In this document: piece after piece, positions 1-6,803 of the stretch | Layout of the letters: each line of letters starts with the position of its first letter | How positions within the stretch are numbered: the stretch's first letter is position 1 | From: an uncultured bacterium | Lineage (GTDB): Bacteria > Spirochaetota > Spirochaetia > Sphaerochaetales > Sphaerochaetaceae | Assembly: GCA_905215015.1 (NCBI GenBank) | Contig: CAJMOS010000095.1 | Span: 1-11,525 of the forward strand | DNA: 11,525 nucleotides | Reading direction: 5' to 3' | Made by a program: the position numbers and the translations under genes | Notes under the pieces: generated by a model | What the model was told of the DNA's origin: nothing | Seen by the model: the letters and a program-made list of their open reading frames with translations, nothing else | The model's database searches: none

Positions 1-879
1 CATATAGGCGTAGGAGACATGGTGGATCACCCACTGGTAAATCAGTCTTGCCTTGCGGATCGGGTTGGTCTCGTCCCCGATGATCTCCTTGCAGAGGGCT
101 CTCAGGTAGGGGGTCGCCACCAGATAGGGGGCTTCTTCCCGGCTGTGCTGGACCTTAGCCTCGCACTTGGATTCCAAAGCGGCCAGGTCCCGGAACTTCT
201 GCCGGTTGATGAAGCTGTATTCAATCCAGAACTCCTCGTCCGCCTTGGGGATGCCGCGGAAGTGGGCAACCCTGCGCTTGCCGCGGACCGGGCTCATGCC
301 GACCAGCTGTCCGCTCTGGGCATGGATGTCCAGCTCCTCCATGAAGGGACTGGCCACCGGAATGGGAAGGTCGGCTTCGAGCACCTGTCCCCTCACCCAT
401 GCGCTCTCCTTGACCTTGAGACCGACGTGGACGGTAATCCTCGCCTCGGCGTGACCGAAACCCGTCATCTTCTTCATCACCAGATCCCGCAGCTGCAGGT
501 CGGCTTGGCGCTCAGGGGTTTCCCTGCCCTTGTCCAGCGTGTCCAGAAAGCGCCTGTGCAGATGGACCTTTCCATCCACCAGCGCCCAAGGAACCACGCC
601 CTCGCAGCGCAGCCGGGAAAGCGAACCTGCGTCCAGAGAGAAGCCTGCCGCATTGGCAAACTCCAGTGCCCGCTCCTCGTCCAATGGATAGTCCCGAAGG
701 AAGACCGGCAGCCGGTGCGCCTCCAACAGCAGACGCTCCCTCTGGAGGTCGTCGACCTTCCCCTCGGACACGAGGAAATCAATCAGTTTCAGGGCTCGCG
801 TGACGTAGCCCGCGTCACTCAACACTCGGACATCATCCCTCAGAGGGATCAGATAGGCGGTAAGATCATTGGCTTGCAT
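1..879 (-). CDS. Transglutaminase-like domain protein, N-terminal 293 residues (gene runs off the left edge)
   Basis: The frame is open from an ATG at 877-879 to the window edge, ending in phase at base 1. The first ~125 residues are a charged, probably helical region (starts MQANDLTAYLIPLRDD) that I cannot assign. Residues ~130-230 look beta-rich and include ADLPIPVASPFMEELDIHAQ, resembling the 'PlP...Q' strand region that precedes many transglutaminase-like cores. Residues ~252-293 (PYLRALCKEII, then IRKARLIYQWVIHHVSYAYM) match the helix that leads into the catalytic cysteine of that fold. The Cys-His-Asp triad itself lies outside the window, so activity cannot be judged; bacterial members are mostly proteases or uncharacterised. 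No signal peptide or membrane segment is visible in this part, suggesting a cytoplasmic protein. A GGAGAA ribosome-binding site lies at 882-887. The gene follows comF by 29 bases and is probably in its operon. The fold call is good; the substrate is unknown. Confidence 0.8.
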   Translation of the reverse strand, partial: MQANDLTAYLIPLRDDVRVLSDAGYVTRALKLIDFLVSEGKVDDLQRERLLLEAHRLPVFLRDYPLDEERALEFANAAGFSLDAGSLSRLRCEGVVPWALVDGKVHLHRRFLDTLDKGRETPERQADLQLRDLVMKKMTGFGHAEARITVHVGLKVKESAWVRGQVLEADLPIPVASPFMEELDIHAQSGQLVGMSPVRGKRRVAHFRGIPKADEEFWIEYSFINRQKFRDLAALESKCEAKVQHSREEAPYLVATPYLRALCKEIIGDETNPIRKARLIYQWVIHHVSYAYM

Positions 880-908
880 GGTTCTCCACTATACCACCAG
901 TCTCTCGC

Positions 909-1523
909 TCATGCCAAGCAAACCGCCAGGCCCGTTACCGGCACCGGATACCGCCCCTCGAGGGCGGAAATGGCGGCGCGCATCGTGCTTCCGGTAGTGA
1001 TCACGTCATCCACCACCACAATCCTGCGTAGCGATGGAATGTTCCGTTCTTCCGCCAGGAAGGCGACCCGGGCCCGCCCGGTCCGGTCCTGCCGTTTCTG
1101 GATTCCCTGAGAAGTGCGCGTCAACAGCCTTGCCACCGGCATATGCATGCTTCGTGCCAGCAGCAGTCCTTGGTCGAAGCCTCGCCGCCGGATTCCTTCC
1201 TTCGAGGCGGGAACCGGCACCAAATAGGTCCCCGCTTCCGAAGGAACCAACGGAACCAGCAACGAGGCGAAAAGCCGGGACAGGTTCCGCTCCCCGCCAG
1301 CCTTGTAGCGCACCATCAACTCGCGAAGCAGCCCCTGGTGGGGCCCGTAGGCCTGATAGCGGGTTTCACAGAACCGGCATGGATAGGCAAGGCTGAGAAC
1401 CGGGCTTCCGCACACCGGACACCGTTCCCGCCACAAGGAGCCAAAGGCGTAGCCCTCCAACTCCTTCTGGCAGGACGGACAGGGAAATGCGGGACTCAGG
1501 CAGGTACAGACAGGGCATTCCAT
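909..1523 (-). CDS. comF: ComF family protein (phosphoribosyltransferase fold with N-terminal zinc-ribbon-like cysteines)
   Basis: This 204-residue protein has the usual ComF layout. Residues 1-55 carry cysteine pairs C3/C6, C15/C18, C35/C38 and C49/C52 (plus C8), expected to bind zinc. Residues ~100-204 are a type I phosphoribosyltransferase-like domain with LVPVPASKEGIRRRGFDQG near 101-119 and the PRPP-binding loop VVVDDVITTGST at 169-180. ComF proteins are linked to DNA uptake in Bacillus and Haemophilus, but many carriers are not known to be competent and the biochemical role is unsettled. An in-frame TAG lies just two codons before the ATG at 1521-1523, so this is the first possible ATG start. 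The ribosome-binding site is poor (AGGG only one base from the ATG), suggesting coupling to translation of mutS, which ends 21 bases upstream. The family call is strong; a role in competence is not shown. Confidence 0.92.
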   Translation of the reverse strand: MECPVCTCLSPAFPCPSCQKELEGYAFGSLWRERCPVCGSPVLSLAYPCRFCETRYQAYGPHQGLLRELMVRYKAGGERNLSRLFASLLVPLVPSEAGTYLVPVPASKEGIRRRGFDQGLLLARSMHMPVARLLTRTSQGIQKRQDRTGRARVAFLAEERNIPSLRRIVVVDDVITTGSTMRAAISALEGRYPVPVTGLAVCLA

Positions 1524-1544
1524 ACCCTATCATACCGTCGTTTC

Positions 1545-4148
1545 TCAGGATTCCTTCAACGTCTTCTTCAATTCCCCCACCAAGGCAAGGGCCTCGATCG
1601 GAGTGCTGCGGTTGACGTCGAAGTGCTCGAGCGCGTCCCGCAGCTTGTCGTAGAGGACGAGCTCCTCATTCTCCTCCGGGGCCGACTCTTCTGGCGCGAA
1701 GAGGGAAGGCTGGGCATGGCTGAGCAGGTACTCGTCGTCGTGCCGCTTCTGGAAGTTCTGCGCTTCCCGGATTACCCCGTAGGGGATTCCGGCGAGCTTG
1801 GCCACATTCAACCCGTACGAGCTTTCCGCGACACCGGGAATCACCTTGCGCAGGAAGATTACCGTCCCTTTCTCCTCGACGACCTTCAGCGTCAGCTTCT
1901 GCACCTCGCCTCCGGCGATTTCCGCCAACTCGTGATAATGGGTGGCGAAGAGGGTCTTGCAACCCATGCGGGTCAGTTCCTGCATGACCGCGAAGGCGAT
2001 GGCCATGCCGTCCTGGCTGCTGGTACCCCTTCCCAACTCGTCGATGATGACGAAGGAACGGCGGCTGGCGGTACGGAGAATCAGCGCCGCCTCCTGCATC
2101 TCCACCAGGAAGGTGGACTCTCCACGGGCCAGGTTGTCGCTGGCGCCGACCCGGCAGAAGAGCCGGTCCACCGGGCTCATCACCACCCGGTCGGCCGGCA
2201 CGTAGCTGCCGATCTGGGCAAGCAGGACGATGAGCGCGTTCTGGCGCAGGTAGGTCGATTTTCCGGCCATGTTGGGACCGGTGATCAGGCAGAAACGCCC
2301 CTGCTGTTCCTCGATATCCAAGCCATTGGGGACGAAGCCTCCCGCTGGCAGCTGGCTCTCGACCACCGGATGCCGGCCCCCGACGATATGCAGCACGTCT
2401 CCTTCCACGAATTCTGGTTTCCGGTAGTGATGTTTCACCGCGCAGACGGCAAGCGAGGCAAGCACATCGACCTCGCTGAGAAATTGGGCGATTTCCAGCA
2501 GCATCGGTCCTTGGGCTGCCGTGTCCTTCAGGATCTGCTCGTAGACTTCCTTCTCCCTCGCCTCGGCGGCAAAACCGCTTTTCAGGATTTGGGTTTCCAG
2601 CTGGATCAGCTCATCGGTGGTGTAGCGTTCCGCGTTGACCAGTGTCTGTTTCCGATAGAAGGACTGGGGAACCTTGTCCACCTGTCCTTTGGAGACCTCG
2701 AGGTAGTGGCCGATGATCTTGTTATAGGAAAGCTTCAGCGTGGTGATGCCCGTCTCTTGCCGGATTTTTTCCAGGTACGAGTCAAGAAGTTCCTTGCCTC
2801 CGCCCTTGACCTCGCGGAGCCGGTCAAGCTCCGTGTCATACCCGGCGTTGATCACCTCGCCCTCGACGAAGGGGCCTTGCGTCTCCTCGTTGATGCCTTT
2901 GGATATTTCCCGCATGACGGAAAGCAACTGTTCGAGCGAGCTCTGCGTGACGTTGGACGAGAGCAGCTTCTGGTAGTGGGCGGAGTCCTCCTCCATCAGG
3001 GAGAAGAAGCAACCTACCGTACGCTGGATGCCCACCAGGTCCTGGGGCAGGGAGCGGCGCATGGCCACCCGGCTGGACAGGCGCTGCAGGTCAAGCGCCT
3101 TGCGCAGGATTTCGCGGACATGGCCCGTCACCTCTTGGTGGTTCACATAGAACGTGACCCAATCCTGACGGCCCAGAATATCTTCCCGGTTTCTCAACGG
3201 GAAGGATATCCACTGCTTCAACATGCGGGTGCCGCCGCTGGTGACCGTCTGGTCGATCGAGGAAAAGAGGGTGCACCGCTCTCCCCCGTCCTGGCTGTTG
3301 GTGGTCAGCTCGAGGTTCCTCTGGCTTGCCTCATCCACCAGCAGGAAACGGTCGTTGTCCACCTTCTTGTAGGTGACGATCTGCCCGAGCGAGGCGCGGG
3401 CGGTATCTTCCAGATAGCCCAGCAGGGCACCCCCGCTGGAAAGGGCGATATCATCGCTTTCGAAGCCGAAAGCCTTCAGGTTGGTCGTCCCCATCTGCGC
3501 GGTCAGCTTCTGGAAGGCCTGTTTCTGGCTGAAGGCCCAGGAAGGAAGCTTGGTCACCATGGCTCGAAAACCGTCGATCCGGTTCTGGAACTCCTCATCG
3601 GAAAAATAGTCGTCCTCGTTGACCAGTATCTCACGCGGTTTTACCTGCTCGAGCAGAGCCAGGAGCGAGGCGAACTGGCGGTCCTTCGCGACGGTGGTCA
3701 TGCAGAACTCGCCGCTGGTGATATCGGCGTAACTGATGGAGAAACGGGAGCCGAGAGCGATGACGGAAAGGACATAGCTGGTCTGTCTGGCGTCCAGAAA
3801 ATCATCATCCACCACCGTCGCCGGCGTGACAATCTGGATCACTTCCCTCTTGGCCAGCTGTTTCGGGTTCGTAGTCAGTTCCAGCTGCTCGCAGATGGCG
3901 ATCTTCTTGCCCAGGTCGAGCAGGCGGCGGATATAGGACTTGGCTGCGTGGAACGGAATGCCGCACATCGGCCTGCCGGCCCGATGGGTCAGAGTCAAGT
4001 TCAACAGCCGCGACACTTCCACCGCGTCGTCGTCAAACATCTCGTAGAAATCCCCGAGACGGAAAAACAACACCTTGTCCTTGTTCTGCTCCTTGATGGC
4101 GCGGTATTGCTGCATCATCGGAGTCACTTTCTCTTCTTGCGTTCCCAT
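1545..4148 (-). CDS. mutS: DNA mismatch repair ATPase MutS
   Basis: This is a complete 867-residue MutS, close to the 853 residues of the E. coli protein. It recognises mismatches and small loops in DNA and recruits MutL. Visible elements in order: mismatch-binding domain with the Phe-X-Glu motif (F34, E36 in GDFYEMF); connector ~120-250; lever and clamp ~265-560; Walker A GPNMAGKST at 624-632; the SDNLARGESTFLVEM signature segment at 670-684; Walker B VIIDELGRGTS at 700-710; ATHYHEL at 735-741. A C-terminal QPSLF (813-817) fits a sliding-clamp-binding motif, and residues 845-867 resemble the dimer/tetramer tail. The start is supported by AGGGGA at 4153-4158, four bases from the ATG; ATGs at codons 11 and 12 are less likely. 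No residue is obviously missing. It lies 55 bases after bamA, with a hairpin in between, and 21 bases before comF. MutL is not in the window. Confidence 0.98.
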   Translation of the reverse strand: MGTQEEKVTPMMQQYRAIKEQNKDKVLFFRLGDFYEMFDDDAVEVSRLLNLTLTHRAGRPMCGIPFHAAKSYIRRLLDLGKKIAICEQLELTTNPKQLAKREVIQIVTPATVVDDDFLDARQTSYVLSVIALGSRFSISYADITSGEFCMTTVAKDRQFASLLALLEQVKPREILVNEDDYFSDEEFQNRIDGFRAMVTKLPSWAFSQKQAFQKLTAQMGTTNLKAFGFESDDIALSSGGALLGYLEDTARASLGQIVTYKKVDNDRFLLVDEASQRNLELTTNSQDGGERCTLFSSIDQTVTSGGTRMLKQWISFPLRNREDILGRQDWVTFYVNHQEVTGHVREILRKALDLQRLSSRVAMRRSLPQDLVGIQRTVGCFFSLMEEDSAHYQKLLSSNVTQSSLEQLLSVMREISKGINEETQGPFVEGEVINAGYDTELDRLREVKGGGKELLDSYLEKIRQETGITTLKLSYNKIIGHYLEVSKGQVDKVPQSFYRKQTLVNAERYTTDELIQLETQILKSGFAAEAREKEVYEQILKDTAAQGPMLLEIAQFLSEVDVLASLAVCAVKHHYRKPEFVEGDVLHIVGGRHPVVESQLPAGGFVPNGLDIEEQQGRFCLITGPNMAGKSTYLRQNALIVLLAQIGSYVPADRVVMSPVDRLFCRVGASDNLARGESTFLVEMQEAALILRTASRRSFVIIDELGRGTSSQDGMAIAFAVMQELTRMGCKTLFATHYHELAEIAGGEVQKLTLKVVEEKGTVIFLRKVIPGVAESSYGLNVAKLAGIPYGVIREAQNFQKRHDDEYLLSHAQPSLFAPEESAPEENEELVLYDKLRDALEHFDVNRSTPIEALALVGELKKTLKES

Positions 4149-4161
4149 GCGTTCCCCTTAC

Positions 4162-4190
4162 AGAAAAGAGCCCTGCTTCCGCAAGGCCCT
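4162..4190 (-). terminator. Possible intrinsic terminator or attenuator between bamA and mutS
   Basis: On the minus strand AGGGCCTTGC (4181-4190) pairs with GCAGGGCTCT (4167-4176) around a GGAA tetraloop, giving 10 base pairs including two G-U pairs; one more A-U pair can be added. A short TTTT run (4164-4167), broken by C, follows. The form is that of a Rho-independent terminator, but the U-tract is short, so partial termination is more likely than full. It begins 14 bases past the bamA stop and ends just before the mutS ribosome-binding site, so it could lower mutS expression relative to tamB-bamA. Confidence 0.6.
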
Positions 4191-4203
4191 TCATGACTGG
4201 CCA

Positions 4204-6780
4204 TCAGTAGATCGACTGGGTGATGGCCAAGACCAGCTTCAAGCCGGAGTTCCCTCCGTTGTGGAAGAGGCTCCCCTTGATGAAGTGGAAGTCTCCATCG
4301 CTCATCCACTTGGCGTTCTTGACCAGGTAGAGGCCGAGCGGGAAACCGGGAATCTTCAGCTTCAGGCCTGCACCGGCGGAGAAGTACCAGTTCAGCGAGG
4401 AGATGCCGTCATCCCGTAGCGAAGAGATGTTGCCCACTACGCCAGTGGCGCTGGCGTAGATCTCCCAGTTCAGGACACCCACGACAAGCGGAGCCGAGAG
4501 GGAAACCTCGTTGTTCCACAGGAAGCTCTGGTCATAGACGACGTCAAAGCCGCGTCCGATATTCATGCCATCGATGTAGAGCATCTCGTAGCGGGTGGCT
4601 CCACGCTTGGCGTCATACCATCCCCACCCGTCACCACCGAGGACGTCATAGGTGTTGTTCCAGAACTGGGGCAGCATCACGCTGACGCTGGTAGTGGCGC
4701 CCAGGACAATCGAGGCATCCTTGTCGCCAAGGCTGTATCTGCCCACGGTCAGGTATCCGCTGGCGGAGGCCGTATCCTTCAGGAAGTTGGAAAGGCCGCC
4801 GAGGAAACCACCGGCATAGGTGAACGTGTTGCTCAGGATGTATCCCCTTGTGGTGTTCTCGATCAGGTCTCTGCCATCCCAGGTGACGGTGAAGGAGAGC
4901 TTGTTGGAGAACTGCCAATCCTTGTGGTAGAGGTACATCAGATATTCGAACGGCAGGTAGAGGTCGTCGTCATAGACGGCGTGCTTCAGTCCAATCGAGA
5001 GGCCGCCGGAAAGACGCAGGTTTCCGGCATCGAAGCGGAACGTATAGCCGGAGTTGTAGCCCAGGGTAATGTTCCAGTAATCGTAGCTCATCAGATAGGC
5101 GCTGGATGGGTTGGCCTCCCCGCTCTGCTCGAACTCGATGTAGCTGTCGTATCCGAGCGGATACGCCTGGTCCTTGTCGTCGTCGGTGTCATGACCGGTA
5201 TAGTAGGGGCTGCTGAGGTTTCTCTGCAGGCCGTTGTTCTTGCTGGTGCGGGAGAAGCTCAGGCTGAGCGAGTTGGACCAGGGGATGTACCCGACCCAAT
5301 CGTCGCTGATGGAAAGCGAGACCTCCTGGCTGTCCGGGGACAGCGTAGTGGAAATCGAGAGGTCCCTGCCGGTTCCGAACAGGTTCTTGTCCTGCCATTG
5401 CAGGAAGCCGGAAATCGGGAAACTATCGACCGAGCCGCCAAAGGTGGCGCCAAACTGGATGGTCATCTGGTTGCCCTCGGTGATGTTGAAGACGGGGATG
5501 ACGGTGTTGGGCTCGTCCCCTTCCTGCAACTCCAGCTTCACATCGGTGACAATCAGGGTGTTGTAGATGTTCTGCGCGCTCTTCTGCAGCTTTTCCTTGC
5601 TGAAGACGTCACCTTTGTGGACCGTCAGCTCTCGCAAGAAGACGTAGGGTTTGGTCTTTGTCAGACCCATCAAGCGGATATCGCTTATGGTGGCAAGTCC
5701 CTGCTCGTCGATGTGGATCACGTAGTGGATCGTCGAGTTCTCCTTGTCCCTCTGGGCCTCCACCTGCATGTTGTTGTGCACGTACCCGTTGTTGTAATAC
5801 TGGTCGCTGATCTTTCCGAGCTGGGATTGCAGCTTCTCCTGGCTGAGAATCTCGCCTTCCGGAATAGTGATCAGGCTGGAAAGCTCCTCGTCGCTGTAGA
5901 CGGTGTTCCCGGAAAAACTCATGCCTCCGAACTTCCACTGCTGGCCTTCGTCGATATGGTAGACCAGCTTCAGCCTGACGTATTTGTCGTTGGGATCCTC
6001 GCTGGGAATCACCTCGCTGGTCACATCGGTGACACGCACGTCCATATATCCGTTATTCCGATAGAATGTCTCGATATTGGTGCGGTCCTCGGCAACCCTG
6101 CTCTCCTCGTAATAGCCGCTGATCAGGTAGTTCGCGATCCGGCTGGAAAGCTGACGGCGCAACGTTTTGAAAGGGAACGCCAGCGCGCCATCGAACTCCA
6201 CCTCGGCGACCTTCTTCTGGCTGCCCTCGTTGATGGTATAGGTGACGACCGCGGTGTTCGCCGCATCATCCTCCACCTCGCTCTCCTCCACCGTCACCTC
6301 GTTGTAGCCATAGCCGTGATACAGATCGATGATCGCCTGCTTGTCGTTCAGGACATTCTGCGTGGAGACGAAGTCCCCCACTTTCTGGGTGATGACGCCG
6401 CGGATGCGGGCCAGTTTCATCGTCCCGTTTCCGACCACCTGGATATCGGTGATCGCGGGAAGCTCATGGAACTCGAAGCTGATGACCAGTTTGCCATCCC
6501 CGTCTTTCTCGGCGTTTCCCAGGAAATAGAGGAACGCGTTCGTGGCGTACAGGTCTGCCTGCAACTTCTGGAAAAGCTCGTCGCTATACTCCTGGTTCAG
6601 GTACTTTGACTCGATGCTCTTGACATTGGACTCTCGCAAATTCTGCAACCCGGTATTCACAAAGCCGCTGATCGGCTGACCGTTGTACCAAGGTTCTGCA
6701 TCCGCCGCGACAAGCTCGAAGGCCGAAAGGACCACCAGGACAAGCGCACAAAGGAAACGGTGGAAGCGCAAATGGGACAT
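4204..6780 (-). CDS. bamA: Outer-membrane beta-barrel assembly protein BamA (Omp85 family)
   Basis: This 858-residue protein is the likely core of the BAM complex, which folds and inserts outer-membrane barrel proteins. Residues 1-26 are a signal peptide (basic MSHLRFHR, hydrophobic CALVLVVLSAF, cleavage probably after VAA). Five POTRA domains follow at about 31-108, 109-187, 189-280, 282-360 and 361-437. Five rather than three favours BamA over TamA. The barrel spans ~438-858, with the Omp85 strand TWDGRD...TTRGY at ~634-647, the loop-6 motif IGRGF at 741-745 and a C-terminal aromatic residue (QSIY). A TTG three codons upstream is in frame, but it sits one base from the GGAGGAG site, whereas the ATG at 6778-6780 has a 10-base spacer and gives a cleaner signal peptide. 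It follows tamB by 23 bases, indicating one operon. A very acidic stretch (HDTDDDKD, 530-537) probably lies in a surface loop. Confidence 0.96.
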   Translation of the reverse strand: MSHLRFHRFLCALVLVVLSAFELVAADAEPWYNGQPISGFVNTGLQNLRESNVKSIESKYLNQEYSDELFQKLQADLYATNAFLYFLGNAEKDGDGKLVISFEFHELPAITDIQVVGNGTMKLARIRGVITQKVGDFVSTQNVLNDKQAIIDLYHGYGYNEVTVEESEVEDDAANTAVVTYTINEGSQKKVAEVEFDGALAFPFKTLRRQLSSRIANYLISGYYEESRVAEDRTNIETFYRNNGYMDVRVTDVTSEVIPSEDPNDKYVRLKLVYHIDEGQQWKFGGMSFSGNTVYSDEELSSLITIPEGEILSQEKLQSQLGKISDQYYNNGYVHNNMQVEAQRDKENSTIHYVIHIDEQGLATISDIRLMGLTKTKPYVFLRELTVHKGDVFSKEKLQKSAQNIYNTLIVTDVKLELQEGDEPNTVIPVFNITEGNQMTIQFGATFGGSVDSFPISGFLQWQDKNLFGTGRDLSISTTLSPDSQEVSLSISDDWVGYIPWSNSLSLSFSRTSKNNGLQRNLSSPYYTGHDTDDDKDQAYPLGYDSYIEFEQSGEANPSSAYLMSYDYWNITLGYNSGYTFRFDAGNLRLSGGLSIGLKHAVYDDDLYLPFEYLMYLYHKDWQFSNKLSFTVTWDGRDLIENTTRGYILSNTFTYAGGFLGGLSNFLKDTASASGYLTVGRYSLGDKDASIVLGATTSVSVMLPQFWNNTYDVLGGDGWGWYDAKRGATRYEMLYIDGMNIGRGFDVVYDQSFLWNNEVSLSAPLVVGVLNWEIYASATGVVGNISSLRDDGISSLNWYFSAGAGLKLKIPGFPLGLYLVKNAKWMSDGDFHFIKGSLFHNGGNSGLKLVLAITQSIY

Positions 6781-6790
6781 GGGAAACAAA

Positions 6791-6797
6791 CTCCTCC
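6791..6797 (-). promoter_or_regulatory. Ribosome-binding site of bamA
   Basis: GGAGGAG on the minus strand, ten bases before the ATG at 6780, is the strongest Shine-Dalgarno sequence I noticed in the window. It lies in the 23-base gap between the tamB stop and bamA. It decides the start: the in-frame TTG at 6787-6789 is only one base away from it and is unlikely to be used. Confidence 0.85.
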
Positions 6798-6803
6798 ATC
6801 TAT

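Noticed and set aside
1143..4196. A 1017-codon open frame on the plus strand opposite mutS and part of comF, and similar long plus-strand frames opposite bamA (4924-6609), tamB (7008-9824, 9909-11117) and the first gene (19-1110).
   Set aside because: Each is in exact codon register with the minus-strand gene. It stays open because these genes avoid the codons TTA, CTA and TCA, whose complements are stops. The translations resemble no protein, while the minus-strand products carry clear family motifs.
4124..4309. A 61-codon minus-strand frame bridging the bamA end and mutS start, as a possible replacement for the missing skp gene.
   Set aside because: It overlaps both genes out of frame, lacks a signal peptide and the coiled-coil character of Skp, and its product is basic low-complexity sequence typical of a shadow frame.
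6787..6789. TTG as the start codon of bamA.
   Set aside because: It is one base from the GGAGGAG site, too close for initiation, while the ATG at 6778-6780 has normal spacing.
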